In this document: piece by piece, positions 38,496 to 49,778 of the stretch | Numbering within the stretch: the stretch's first letter is position 1 | Layout: each line of letters starts with the position of its first letter | Assembly: GCA_922989275.2 (NCBI GenBank) | Contig: OV277862.1 | Span: 62,571,832-62,635,831 of the forward strand | Direction: 5' to 3' | DNA from: Gari tellinella | Lineage: Eukaryota > Mollusca > Bivalvia > Cardiida > Psammobiidae | DNA: 64,000 bases | Program-made: the position numbers and the translations under genes | The notes under the pieces: model-generated | Seen by the model: the letters and a program-made list of their open reading frames with translations, nothing else | Told to the model about the DNA's origin: nothing | Database searches by the model: none

Positions 38496-39232
38496 TACTC
38501 AAAAAAATTATTAAAGGGACATGCCTTCTTTATTTCAACTGCGCGTTTTTTCAAACCGCTGTATGGGCATTAGTAGTCATCGTAGAGCAAAATGGTTTTT
38601 CAGATCCATGTTTCCCAACACCAGCAGTATCAATTTCGAAAGAAATAAAAAAAAAAATTTAAAAATCAAATTCAAATGTGAACAAAACACTATTTTTTAC
38701 CCCAAAATACACATTGTTTTTACCGACATGTCAAATGATGTCCATATGATGCATCATGAAACTTTCAATTATGCCGTGTGTGTTTTCGAGTCGCAGTGAG
38801 CTAAACCCATCTCACCCTGAAAAAAATCCATTGATTTTGAATGGTAACGAAATCCACAGTTTTTGAGAATTCGATAGTGTGCTTCGAAAACTTGCTAGAA
38901 TTCGGTTGTGTTCATGCCAATGCACAAACACATGTGTCGTACTGATCGAAAAAGACTTTCGAGAAGGATAATAAAATTTCCAAGTTACAAAAATATCAAC
39001 CCAGTCTTTTTTGGGGTATAAAGGAGATTTTTTGAAATTTTAGATTTATTCAAAATGTAGCGAAATTTCAGAGACTATTTTCAATAGAACATATTCTAGA
39101 AAGGCGTTTCGATCCGCAAAACAGATTTTATTTCATCATTGGCTGTTAGTTTGCACCATACAGCGGTTTTAAAAACGCTCAGTTGAAATAAAGAAGACAT
39201 GACCCTTTAATTATTTTGTTGAGTATATATAC
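38494..39232. mobile_element. About 700-bp foldback element, TTAAAGGGACATG ends
   Basis: TTAAAGGGACATGCCTTCTT (38511) and the inverse ending at 39210 form about 55-bp ends including CCGCTGTATGG. Similarity also continues outwards (TATACTCAA..), so the true boundary may be 38494/39232. It abuts the MITE at 38286-38495. Confidence 0.6.
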
Positions 39233-39235
39233 AAA

Positions 39236-39470
39236 AGACACGCTTTCTTTCGCATTTAATTTGTTCGTCCCTTGAAGAAAATAGTTCCACTTTATACAGC
39301 TATGAATATGCATGGTAAGAATTATATTTTCTTTGTCCTAGTAGATGGTAGCGTAAAGCAGGTTGAAAGTAAAACATAACGCGCCTTGATGCGCATCTGC
39401 TTTACTTTCAAACTGCTTTAAGTTGTCACCTGTCTTCAAAATAGATACAGGCTATGGGGTAAATGGTTAA
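39236..39470. mobile_element. Hairpin-C MITE
   Basis: Right end GGGGTAAATGGTTAA. Hairpin 39351-39421. The left end is decayed and close to the 38.5-39.2 kb element. Confidence 0.58.
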
Positions 39471-39528
39471 CTATCTTGACTTTATAAGTCTGAATGAAAT
39501 TAATTTATTTTATTTATTTATTTATTTT

Positions 39529-39545
39529 GGGGGGGGGGGGGGGGG
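39529..39545. repeat. Poly(G) run
   Basis: Seventeen G in a row follow a TTTA repeat. Confidence 0.85.
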
Positions 39546-39598
39546 AGTTCCAGAGTTAATGTTTGAGATTCATATTAATGTCTCTTCAGATAAATTGT

Positions 39599-39830
39599 TT
39601 TAACCCATGTGTGCCCACGATCCCATACATGGGACATAGGTATAAACCGTGTAGACTCTGATCAGACGCCGCATTATGCGGCGTCTGATCAGAGTCTACA
39701 CTGTTTGCTGATAGGAATTTCAATATAAAACAAAATGAAAATGACAATTTTGACAAGGCATCCCTTTGATAAAATATGGACTAATCCAATATATAAACAT
39801 AGACGAATCCACTGGGTATAAATGGGTTAA
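39599..39830. mobile_element. TTAA-type MITE with hybrid A/B hairpin
   Basis: TTAACCCATGTGTGCCCACG to AAATGGGTTAA. Hairpin 39645-39708 has outer arms of type B (GTGTAGACTCTGATCAGA) and the tip of type A (CGCCGCATTATGCGGCG). Confidence 0.72.
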
Positions 39831-39894
39831 TATTAGATGTGGTAATCATTAACTCTTTACCCCATCACCTGTTTCTGCTGTGCCTTAACCCTCA

Positions 39895-40091
39895 TCATGC
39901 TGAATTGTCGTCTGCTTCAAATATATCGTCTGCAAAAATCAGAATTTGTTTTATGCTTTTTTCAACTGAAGAATTGTCAATTATGAGTACACATCGTTTG
40001 GATTCAGATCAGACGGCGCGTAACGTGGCGTCTGATCTGGATCCAACCTGTTTGAAATTGTTAGCCAAGTCGCGCTTAAGATAATGGTTAA
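39895..40091. mobile_element. Hairpin-A MITE, TTAA type
   Basis: TTAACCCTCATCATGCTGAA and GATAATGGTTAA bound it. Hairpin 39991-40054. Two GTCGTCTGC/TCGTCTGC motifs lie in the left arm. Confidence 0.65.
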
Positions 40092-40205
40092 GGCTCATCC
40101 TGCTTTAATTTCAGCCTGCTTTACGCTACGATCTGGTAGGATATAGACAATATTTCTTATGGTTCATATTCATGACTGTATCAAATGGAACTACATGTAT
40201 TTTCA
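40088..40205. mobile_element. Hairpin-C MITE, right half only
   Basis: It begins at the right TTAA of 39895-40091 with GGCTCATCCTGCTTTAATTT and breaks at 40206 into a different sequence. Confidence 0.52.
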
Positions 40206-40529
40206 TCGTGATAGCTAGATAGTCGAGGACAATGAACTAAGATCAGGTTTATTTGTTGTTTGTTTTTGTTGGCTTGGTTTGGGGTTTTTTTGGAGAAAAA
40301 ATATGATTTTGTTGTTGTTGTTGTTTTCTTTTCTTTTTTGTGAGGCGTGTGTGTGGGTCGGGCAGGGTGGATTCTATTTTGACAAAACTTGAAAAGTGTT
40401 AGTTCTGATCCGACACCTATTTACAAATACATGTAGAGGTCAAGTCGCTAAAGGCGCTATAAATATTACAGATGAGAGGACGCACCAAAACACAATGCTA
40501 TAAAACGTATAGAAACTAACAACTATTTT

Positions 40530-40686
40530 GAAAATTCTAATTATTTCAATATTGGTGGCAAACAGTTTGTAGCCTGGTCAGACGCCGGGTTACCCGGCGT
40601 TTGATCTGGCTCCAAACTGTTTGCAATGGAAAAAAGTCTAAGCGTAAACGCGTGTTTTGGGAAAGAACAACGTCTTCTCCACTGTA
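40530..40686. mobile_element. CAGTGGAGAA MITE, partial
   Basis: Right end AACGTCTTCTCCACTGTA. Hairpin 40558-40624. The left end is decayed. Confidence 0.6.
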
Positions 40687-40717
40687 ACTTATTGATCAAA
40701 GAAAGTGCCGCAGTTAT

Positions 40718-40967
40718 TTAACCCTTTCCTCCCTGAAACCTCAAGTGGACAATTCTAGTTTTCAAATTAGTCCAGTCGATTTTGACTTTTTAGGGTTGAT
40801 TTTTACAATATCTGTCAAAATGACAAACAGTGTAGACCCTAATCAGAGGGCTCCTTAAAGAGCCCTCTGATCAAGGTATACACTGTTTGCATAGGACAAG
40901 TGTACTCCTCACAGGTACATTGTTTGCAAATTACGCATATATGCGTGGCTATGGTTCAAAGAGTTAA
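40718..40967. mobile_element. Hairpin-B MITE, TTAA type
   Basis: TTAACCCTTTCCTCCCTGAA to CAAAGAGTTAA. Hairpin 40822-40890. Confidence 0.72.
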
Positions 40968-41044
40968 GTGGCGTAAATGTAAAAGAAGCTTAACGCAATG
41001 TAATAAAATGTTAAAACCATAATCATATTTGTTTAACTGTTGAC

Positions 41045-41230
41045 GAACCGGCAGGCATTGTCGACTGCGGTGCCAGGGGTCGTTAGCTCGATCCCCCGCC
41101 GGACCAAATCCTTCGGATGAGACTTTATAAACCGAGATCCGCTGTATCAGTGCTTTACATTGGACATTCAAAAGAACCAGAGAACTCTGTCGATAATAAG
41201 AGTATGACATCGCGCCCGGGTTTTCTGTAT
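41045..41230 (+). repeat. SINE fragment of a different family
   Basis: A B-box-like end (AGCTCGATCCCCCGCCGGACC) precedes CTTCGGATGAGACTTTATAA and AAAAGAACCAGAGAACTCTG, which look like a conserved animal SINE core that I recall but cannot name surely. The A box region is degraded. Confidence 0.4.
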
Positions 41231-41234
41231 CCGC

Positions 41235-41517
41235 TCCCCGCTATGGACAAAATTTTTGGAGCCTTATCAGATGGCTAGTTATTTGGCGTCTTATCTGGAT
41301 TTGACTGTTTCCCATAGCCACGTTCTAGATTTGAAGAAAGGTTGCCACTTAAAGCAGGTTGAAAGTGAAGCAGAATGCGCCCATAGGCGCATTCTACTTT
41401 ACTTTCAGCCTGCTTTAAGCTACATTCTGCTTGGATATAGAACACAGTTGTTATGATGCATATGCTTGATTCTGTAATCAAAGGCGTAAAATGCGTATCT
41501 ATTTGGTAAAGAGTTAA
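41235..41517. mobile_element. Hairpin-C MITE beside a decayed hairpin-A core
   Basis: Hairpin C at 41349-41418 with tip GCGCCCATAGGCGC; right end GGTAAAGAGTTAA. Just upstream, 41254-41310 is a decayed hairpin A. Confidence 0.58.
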
Positions 41518-41628
41518 ACTGCTTTTAATGTTGAAAAGGAAAAACGTAACACGATGTCTGACAAGAGTAAATTTCAAAACGCTCCAGGCGCTGGGTATCC
41601 CCTGCTTGTTTGTACAAACGCTTGATAT

Positions 41629-41782
41629 CAGGACTGCCATTTCTCCGGATTTTTTCGAAATCTTCGGATTTTTATCCTAGCATATGGTGGCTTAAAGCAG
41701 GCTGAAAGTAATGCGCTATAAGGCATTAAAAATAGAAAATTTTGGAATATTAGGATTTTAATGATCAACTTATGGCAGCCAT
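41629..41782. mobile_element. CAGGGCTGCCAT-type MITE with half hairpin C
   Basis: CAGGACTGCCATTTCTCCGG to CAACTTATGGCAGCCATG. The core 41692-41725 has one arm only. Confidence 0.65.
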
Positions 41783-41970
41783 GTGATATAGACAGATGTT
41801 TATTAAATGAGACATTAGTGGAGAAGACGTTAGTCCTATCTACGTCATAACAAACAAAACAGGCGACTGTTATGCTAATAGCGAGTTGCATTTAGAAGAT
41901 GTTTTCGTGGGCACAAAATTGTTTTCGTGAAAACATCGTGTTTTTGCTATTTCGTCATACCCGATAATTA

Positions 41971-42195
41971 TACAGAAGAGAAGACGTTATTCTTTCCCGT
42001 TTAAACGCAAACTTATTGCAATGAAATGTAAGAAAATTACAACTTTTGATAATTCGGAAGGTTTATTTTAATCTGAAGGGAAAACAGTTTGGATTACCCG
42101 GCGTCTAATCAGGCTCCAAACTGTTTGAAAAGGAAATAATACTAGTTTTAGCGTAAACACATTTATTGGGAATGAAAAACATATTCTCCATTGTA
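41971..42195. mobile_element. CAGTGGAGAA MITE with half hairpin
   Basis: TACAGAAGAGAAGACGTTAT to CATATTCTCCATTGTA. Hairpin 42082-42128 shows almost the same arm loss as 32316-32547 (GTTTGGATTACCCGGC). Confidence 0.68.
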
Positions 42196-42339
42196 TAAAT
42201 ATCGGGGTTCAAGACTAAATAACAAAATCATGTTGCTTTCACGAAAACAACTCTGTCCCCACCAGTGGCAATATGGCTACATACATGTAGATGGTGAGGT
42301 CTGTGTCTTGCGTGTGCCAATGCCTATCCAAGCATGCAA

Positions 42340-44240
42340 ACAGTTTTACTCTTGTGACCTTGACATTGATCTTACATGTACTTTAGTAAAAAATATTTAA
42401 ATGCCTATGACATTTGAAACATTGGGCATAGGACTTCCATATGTATTATGAATATTTCTTGTGTTAAGAACTTTCCAAATATATCCATGCTGTGCCGTGT
42501 GACAAATCAAATTTTAACCCAAAACCTTAACTTAGACGATAACTCTTGCACAATTGCACTTGGGACTTTTATACTTTGCACGTGTCTTTCTTTTGTCAAG
42601 ACCTCTCAGACCATGTCAGCAGTTAGGTCTAGACAATAGGTCTAGGGCTTCAATACTTGGTTTGTATCCTTTTTTGTGTTAAGGGTGTATCAATGTCATG
42701 AATTTTAAGAATTTTTCAAAGTATATGAAAACACTTTATGATGGTTTTGTATTGAGGAGCTATTTAAGATGAATGCAAAAATAGAAAAAGTGTACATGTT
42801 GGTGAACAACAGTTGGCTCCATGGCCATGTAAAATTTACCCCACCCACTTTCTCTTATTTTGTCCTTTTCAAACAGCCCGCTTCAATGAAATCCATTTTA
42901 AATGAAACCAAATATGATAATTTTGTTTTGTGTTATTTATTTCCTATCTATGGTAGTATTTCTTCATACAAAAACTAATTTAAGAAAAAACAGGCACCAA
43001 ATGTGAAATTTATAAAGCTCTAAATATCATCGATATGGTACTTTTTTGTAAATTTTGTAAGGGGAGATAATTCTTTTTACTCCAATAACTCAAAATTTTC
43101 AACACTGACCTTTCAATTTCTTTTTATATTTTGAACTGCCTTAGCATTGGCTTTCATTTGGTAGAATATAAGGAAAAGTTTAATACTAGAACTATTTCAT
43201 TTTCCAACTTTTTTACTTTTTTTTTATAAAATAAAAAATCTAATAAACTCATGCCCTATAAAAAGCATATTTTTTATATTCGAGGATCCATATTGTTCAA
43301 ACCTAGTGTCTACTTTGTCTAAATTTGGTTTCTATATGTGAAAATACCACCATAGACATGAAATAAATAATGAAAACCCAAATTACCATGTTTGTTTTGT
43401 TTTGAAATAGATTTTACTGAAGCTTGTACTCTGAATGGGTGAAATTTGAGAGAAAAAGTCAAAATTTGACATACCTTTTTCAAATCGCTGTAGCTAAAAA
43501 AAAAGGACACCACCATATATTTTTTTCCCATTTTTTCATTCATCATAAATAGCTCTTCCAAAAAAACATTGATAGAAAAAAAGTTTGATACTTTGAAAAA
43601 ATCGCTTATGGGTTGGATACACCCTTAAGGCCTTCCCATATCACTTATTTTATCATGTGGCATTGAACTTGACCTTTGGCCTATTTAATCAAAGTCTAAC
43701 CCAAAAACCTTAAACTTTGCTATCAGTCTTGCACTATTGCACATGGACCTTGAGACCTTTCTGACTATGCCAACATTTCTGCATTTGTGACCTTTACCAT
43801 TGATCTACTCTTGTAAAAAAAAGAAAATGCCTTTAACATTGGAACCAATATGCTTAGGGCTTCAATACTTGGCATGTATCTTTCTTGTCTTAAAACTTTT
43901 CAAACCATACCAATCATTTTACCATGTGATATTGACCATGACGTTTGACCTACTTTTGCAATCTTTAAATGCTTATAATATTGGAACCAATAGCCTTGGG
44001 ACTTCCATAATTAATATGACCATGTCAAATTTTTGACCTACTAACATTGCCCGTTTACCTACTCTTGCATATATATATCTTTACATGCATATAACATTAA
44101 AATCAATAGGCATCCGGCTTTCGTGCTTGGTATGTATCTCATATGACCTTGACCTGTGGCCTACTTTAAAAAAAGTATTGAAATGCCTATAACAATGGAA
44201 CCAATATGCCTATGATTCTGTACATAATAAAATTTGTTTC
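42340..44240. repeat. Degenerate tandem array, units about 215-260 bp, interrupted
   Basis: Units share 'ATGCCTATAACATTGGAACC', 'AGGGCTTCAATACTTGGCAT', 'TTTCTTGTCTTAAAACTTT' and 'TGACCTTTGACCTAC'. At least four units are seen on either side of the 42679-43630 element. Confidence 0.6.
42679..43630. mobile_element. TTAA-flanked 950-bp foldback element (GGGTGTATC ends)
   Basis: TTAA at 42679 and 43627 bounds inverted ends beginning GGGTGTATC(A/C)A, and much of the 950 bp is an imperfect palindrome (for example CTATGGTAGTATTT near 42949 against its inverse near 43345). It is inserted in a degenerate tandem array whose neighbouring units keep the single TTAA (42464, 43890). Confidence 0.7.
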
Positions 44241-44394
44241 AGTCGTACACGCTTCTATAAACGAAAACAAATGTATATAAGAACAGTAGTATGTGTATAT
44301 GCGTAACGCGACGTCTGATCTGGGTCTAAACTGTTTGACAGCCATTTCAATGTTTCCTAAGTAAAATACGCATACAACTCCAAATTTTAAAAGA

Positions 44395-44497
44395 AAGAGC
44401 AGAAACCCAAAGATTTTGGAAAAATTCGTAGGTCCAGAGAGGTAAAGAAAAATCCGAAGATTTCGTCAAAATCCGGATAAATGGCAGCCCTGGAACA
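44395..44497. mobile_element. CAGGGCTGCCAT-type end fragment
   Basis: AAATCCGGATAAATGGCAGC and CCTG close a truncated copy; no hairpin remains. A half hairpin A (44295-44341) lies just upstream. Confidence 0.5.
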
Positions 44498-44942
44498 GAC
44501 TTCGTTCAATGATTTCATTCTTTTTCATCGGATGTCTTTTTCAAACTCGGTCAGTAAATGTGTTTTATGATTCTTAACCTCTATTTTGCCATGACGTCAT
44601 CCATTTTACACAATTACAGTCTACTTTTATTTCTCAATTTTAAATTTAGGTACTTAAACTTAAGAAATATTGAAACGAATGTCAAACACTTTTTAAAGAT
44701 TTTATTGTGGCAATGGCCATGACAACCACAATTTCAGTTGAATGACCAGTTTTTGAAGAAATCTGATAGAGTACCATACAAGGAACAATAATGAAATTGG
44801 TTGAGTCGTTTCTGGTTTCTAAGAAGACGTTCTGTAAGGAAAACGTTGACGAAATACGACGACGGACGGCTGAAACAATTCAAACACAGTGGGTCACATT
44901 GGCACGAAAGCTACGTATTTGCTATCTTTATCACGACTTAGA

Positions 44943-45205
44943 AGAATATATAGCTCAGTGGTAGAGCGTCTGCTTGCAGTGCGGGAGGTTGCGGATTCAA
45001 TCCCCGGCCGGGTCAAACCAAAGACTTCAAAATTGGTAGTAATGAATTTCCTCCTTGACGCTCAGGATTTCCCGTTGGCATTGCGACTGGTTCGTCGGTG
45101 CTAGTATAAAATGACCGGCCGGGTACAGTTCCAATGGTTTACCTAAAAAGCGCATCTTCTCATAATCATCAGTATTGATGGAGAGAAGTAAGAAATAGAA
45201 ATAGA
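44943..45205 (+). repeat. tRNA-derived SINE, copy 1
   Basis: The head has TAGCTCAGTGGTAGAGCG (A box), an anticodon arm whose loop TTGCAGT would give GCA (Cys-like), and GGATTCAATCC (B box). The body has CGACTGGTTCGTCGGTG and GACCGGCCGGGTACAG, shared with the copy at 63052. The tail is purine-rich. A SINE with a conserved central domain is the best reading. Confidence 0.75.
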
Positions 45206-45564
45206 ATATTATTTTGTACTTGTTTGTCCGGTAAACGGTTATATACGCCGTACGTTTTTCATGCCATTTTATTATAATTGACCAAATTGTTTTACGGCTA
45301 TAGCTGTAACCGAACCTAACAACACACTCAAGTGCGAGTTTGAATGGACAAAAATAAGGAGGCATAAATGACTTGCAGATGGAGCCTGCATGATAGACCT
45401 TCTAAACTTTAGCTAATTTCTACTTTATTTACACAAAAGAGTGTACTAAATCACATTTTCAAAAGTTGCCTACAATATAAACTGCTCACGGGTGCATACA
45501 ATGGGCGTAGTAATTTGACTCGACTAGTAATAGAAGTCATATATCTTTAAAAAGCAAATCAAGT

Positions 45565-45650
45565 ACAGTCAAACCTGTTTTATGTGACCTTCAAGGGGAG
45601 AGACACAATAAGGTCACATAAAACAGGTAGTCACATAAGTCAGGTAATCA
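45565..45650. repeat. CAGTCAAACCTG inverted repeat without hairpin core
   Basis: ACAGTCAAACCTGTTTTATG and CATAAAACAGGTAGTCAC form a short foldback. It resembles the ends of 6707-6924. Confidence 0.45.
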
Positions 45651-46108
45651 GTTTTCAGGGGTAAATTAGTATACAAGTGAACACCATTATGCATGTTTCT
45701 CTGAATATACTAAGATAATAATTTCAAGATTCAATTCTTTATTCATTCAGTAACTTGAATTAACAAATTCCTCGTTACACACAACATATTTTCAAATTAC
45801 AAAGTGGTCATACAAACATGATATCACCTACACACTAATACATACACGCACACATACAAACACGCACTTTCACAACACATACACATACAGAAGACACATA
45901 CGCATACAAACTCGCTCGAACGTGCACATAATACGAAGTATTTTAAATGATAGCATTTTCGAATATTTAGAATTTGAGGTTGAACTGCTATTTTCATTGA
46001 AAAAAACGATATTTAATGTTCAATTTGTGTAAATGGTTAGATAATGAAACTAAGTCGTAAACAAATCAATCAAGGTAGTTCAGTGCAGCCTTCCTCATTT
46101 TAAAAGCT

Positions 46109-46384
46109 TCATAGACATACCTTGTAAGTTGATAGATTTAGCAAGGTTTGGGAATTATTTGATTTCATCAACTCTACATACTTATAAGCACTTTGGTTTT
46201 GGTAAAAATAGCGTTTTAGATATTTCTTTCTTAACTCAATATACAGAGTACATACCAAAACAAAATGAAACTCATCTTCTTTGTCATGCTTGTAACAAAA
46301 TACACAATACCTTTCCTCCCTTTCAGTTCTGCCTTCACCGTAACGCCCGGATTCAATTCTTAAATTATGGGATGATAATCTCAA
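46109..46384 (-). pseudogene. Non-LTR C-terminal Cys/His segment
   Basis: The frame includes RYCVFCYKHDKEDEFHFVL then VCTLYIELRKKYLKRYF. The Cys-x2-Cys...His...Cys pattern after the RT is typical of many animal LINEs. It continues the element of 45725-48020 after a frame break. Confidence 0.6.
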
Positions 46385-46692
46385 CTAAGCTAAAGTATAC
46401 ATGTATTTTTTTGGTAAAAGATAATGTTCGTGCTCAAAAATGTCTTTGTAAAATTTGTATGTATATAAAACGTTAGACTCTTGGATTGAAGCACACCAAG
46501 ACTGTTTAAATACGTCCACTACTCTGGCTTTAAAAACAACATGAAACTTACTTAAATCAATCGTATATTGATTTAGCCAAATATAGGAAAAACCATAATC
46601 ATCTAAAAGTTTTTTATCATCACTTAACCAATTGGTTTTACCCTTGCTAAGATCTTACAAAACTTTAAATGCAGATTCTCCAATTGTTTACT

Positions 46693-47307
46693 TCACACTT
46701 CACAAGAGTAATTCAAGATGGATCCTACGAACGCATCGAAAAGCTGACAAAAGGTATTTGGTTTAAAGCAATACTTTTTACCGTTTACAACCAATGTGTT
46801 AAGGGTTTTCAATCCCTTACCTGTTACTGTGCTTATATATCTGTTAAAGGTGCCAGTATAACTAAAAACAACGCCTAAATAAGTAAAATCGTCTACAATT
46901 TCAATTGTTTGACCTTTATATTTCCAAACATATTCCGTCGGTACTCTGCCTCTATTTCTGAAAACCATTATCTTCGTTTTGTTCACATTGACCTCTAACC
47001 CCCATCTGTCACAATACCTTTCCAAATTATCTAAACTATTCTGCAATTCGCTTGGATCAGATCCCAATATCACCATATCATCAGCAAATAAAAGCAATAT
47101 AAGGTTTATTTGATCAAGAGTCAGTCCGCTACTTATTCTGTCCAAAAGAAACAGCTCAAGGTAATTAAGATAAAGAGCAAACATTATCGGTGATATTACA
47201 TCCCCTTGTTTTAAACCAATCGCACATTCGTAGAAGGATGAATAATCATCACAATGCTTAATACACATTTTAACTATTGAATACATTTCTTTAATGATCC
47301 GTAACAT
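46693..47307 (-). pseudogene. Reverse transcriptase, catalytic and thumb fragment
   Basis: This 204-codon frame contains GLKQGDVISPIMFALYLN, the catalytic FADDMVIL and GLEVNVNKTKIMVF, which are the standard RT blocks 4 to 6, then a thumb-like part with FTYLGVVFSYTG. The FADD aspartates are intact. It is separated from the upstream part (47413-47859) by frame breaks, so the element is dead. Confidence 0.78.
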
Positions 47308-47412
47308 TTTACCCTTAATACCTACCCTAAATAATTTCAGCCAAAGACCATGGTGATCGAACTGTCAAATGCCTTTTTCAAATCGACAAAAGCGCAAAAT
47401 AGTTTCCCCTTA

Positions 47413-47859
47413 CTACGCAATATTTTTTATTTTTTGAATTGTTGCATTCAACACAAATATAGCGTCTGTTGTTGAGCGGCCCTTTCTAAATCCAAATTGA
47501 GTGTCTGTCAGTATATCATTGCTTTCAGCCCAAGATGATTTGCGATTGTTTAAAACGCCTGTGAAAATCTTTGAGAAACAGCTCACCAACGAAATGCCCC
47601 TGTAGTTATTAACGTTACTTGTATCACCCTTCTTAAATAACGGTACAATAATACCCTCACACCACTTATCCGGGAAAACACCCGATTCAAATATACAATT
47701 AAATATATCAACTAAATGAGCAGACAGAATATCAAAAGATTCCAAAAAATACTCGTTAATAAGTTGATCACCCGCATATGCCTTGTTTCTTTTTAATTTT
47801 CTAACAACAGCTTCAATTTCAGATTGTGTAATCGGAGAATCAAGCTCCTCAAAAGACAC
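47413..47859 (-). pseudogene. Reverse transcriptase, N-terminal palm fragment
   Basis: This 148-codon frame shows the usual non-LTR order: PDKWCEGIIVPLFKKGD, then NNYRGISLVSCFSKIF, then DTQFGFRKGRSTTDAIF (RT blocks before the catalytic site). The frame stops before the catalytic block, which continues in another frame at 47307, so the protein is broken. Confidence 0.75.
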
Positions 47860-48090
47860 ACTTGTGAATCAAAATCATTATTCACAAAGAAATCTTCTGA
47901 ATCAGTATCATTTGGATTTGGCAAATCATCATTTAGTTCCGAAAAATATTCAAAGAATTCATCTAGCGATATGTCACTTGCACTGCTTTCATCATTTCGC
48001 TTAATATCTACATTTTAAGACAAAAATGTAAAGGTAAAAAATAAACACTTGAGCTGTTTAATTATAGAAAACAATCACATTGACCCTGAT

Positions 48091-49086
48091 CACAGGGGAC
48101 CGTCACAATAGAAGTCTGAACCCCCAAAGAAAAAAATGTATAAACACTAGATATGTAGACTAGATATTGTTCGATTTTGTTGACCTGTCGGAGTTATTTT
48201 TAGAACAGAATAGTTCATAATGGTAAATAGATAACAGGGTAACATCGGATCTATATGGTCGTACACTTTCCAACTTGAGATAAGCATGATCCTCGTGCAG
48301 CACGAGACAGCTGCGCTAACTTTACTGATAGTATATTCTTTACCAATAAACGCATTTATACATGTATACTAAAACTATTATTTCCATTGCAAACAAGTTG
48401 GAGCCAGATCAGACGCCGGGTAACCCGTCGTCTGATCAGGCTCCAGCCTGTTTGCTACTCAGATTAAAAATATAATTAAAATTTCTAAAAGTAAATTTCC
48501 ACAGTTTAGTGCATTGCGTTTGCGTTTAAACGAGAAAGAATAAGGTATCCTCTACTGTACATTACGCACACAAGTTACAGCTATCCGTATCATTAAAGAC
48601 TTTTCCTCAGTCCATTGAGGGACCACCAGCCCATTCATCGATTGGTGAGAAAAAGCATGATTCACAAGGTGTCACCAATCTCAGATGGTGTGAAAATCCA
48701 GGTAACTAAACTAATCTTGTCTAGAGAGGCCCTCACATACTCAAACTCAAGGTTTTTTTTCAATGGGTTTTATTAACCAAACTAACAAGTTTAAGGTACG
48801 GGCTTCACATGAAACGCTTGGATGAGTTTATCCCTAGACAAGATAGCAGTAAGGACAAAACTTGCACGTGGCTGCATGATTTGATAGCTTGTTAGGTGTT
48901 ATGACCGAAAGGTCGCCAGGAGATGTCTTTAACTGGATGTAGAGAAAACTCATCCCTTTGAAAGTTTTAGAATGTTCCAATCCAAAAATAACTCCGACAG
49001 GTCAGAAGAAAACACTAATATATATCTAGTGTTTATACATTTTTTTTCTTTTGGGGTTCAGACTTCTATTGTGGCGGTCCCCTGTG
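48091..49086. mobile_element. hAT-like 996-bp non-autonomous element
   Basis: Inverted ends of about 115 bp start CACAGGGGACCG(T/C)CACAATA. The flanks accctgat (48083-48090) and agcctgat (49087-49094) match at 7 of 8 positions, fitting the 8-bp duplication of hAT elements. No transposase frame is visible. A CAGTGGAGAA-type MITE (about 48327-48559) is nested inside. Confidence 0.65.
48327..48559. mobile_element. CAGTGGAGAA MITE nested in the hAT-like element
   Basis: Right end AAGGTATCCTCTACTGTA. Hairpin 48389-48455. The left end is decayed. Confidence 0.62.
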
Positions 49087-49099
49087 AGCCTGATGAGAT

Positions 49100-49770
49100 A
49101 ATGTATACCATTTTCGGAAATATTTCGGAAATGTATTTGTCATTGTTTCTGAAGCCTGTGAAGGAAAGGGGTATAATTACATGTAATGTAATTTAAACAT
49201 TTCGTTCTGAATATTTACACTGAATATTTGATTTCGTTGCCTGGAGTATGACGTCTCCGCGTACTGTCACCTGCAGTGTTTTCAAGGTCGGATTTTTGTT
49301 TCCGAATTGCTCAGCTTCAGGTCTGGTTTAAACAAGAAATATCTTTAAAAAAGATATTCCGTCGCAGGTTAAAGTTTTTGTGTTGGGTACAGTATTCACT
49401 TAACCAGAGACAAGTGTATACATGTACACTGATTCTGACTTAACATCTTTCGTTAACAGACTTTCCCACATGCTAAATTTAGAGCTTATCTACGCTAAAT
49501 TTAGAAATGATGACATAGTAACGCAGCATTAATTTAGACTGCATCTCATTGTTTTGCCAGGTTTACACTCGCAAGATAGATGTGAAAAAATAACAGAACG
49601 CCAGTCTAGGCCATTTTGGCACATTGGCCGATAAGAGTACTGCATTTCAAGCACGTGGTCATTGACCAGGATTTCTGATCATTCCTGATTGGTTAAATTG
49701 TTTCATAGAGTTGAGGTCTAAAGACAAAACAGACCCGTCTGCGACGGGAAAAAATTCGACTGCCACTGAT
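49100..49770. other. No recognisable feature
   Basis: Between the hAT-like element and a CAGTGGAGAA MITE I see no gene, inverted repeat or tandem array. Confidence 0.45.
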
Positions 49771-49778
49771 ATTAGTTG

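Larger units (their letters stand above)
45725..48020 (-). mobile_element. Non-LTR retrotransposon, 5'-truncated, inactive
   Basis: On the minus strand the order is reverse transcriptase palm (47859 to 46693 in pieces), a C-terminal Cys/His segment (46384-46109), then a 3' end near 45728 with AATAAAGAATTGAATC. The endonuclease region is absent. Frames are broken at about 47410-47310 and 46690-46390. The motifs show a LINE of the CR1/L2/Jockey sort; the clade is not fixed. Confidence 0.75.

Noticed and set aside
38521..38799. 92-codon frame at 38.5 kb as a host protein
   Set aside because: It lies inside a foldback element (38494-39232) and has no recognisable domain.
42191..42400. 69-codon frame at 42.2 kb
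   Set aside because: It overlaps the beginning of the degenerate tandem array and shows no domain.
44943..45015. Functional tRNA-Cys gene
   Set aside because: The acceptor stem does not pair and a conserved SINE body follows, shared with 63052-63315.
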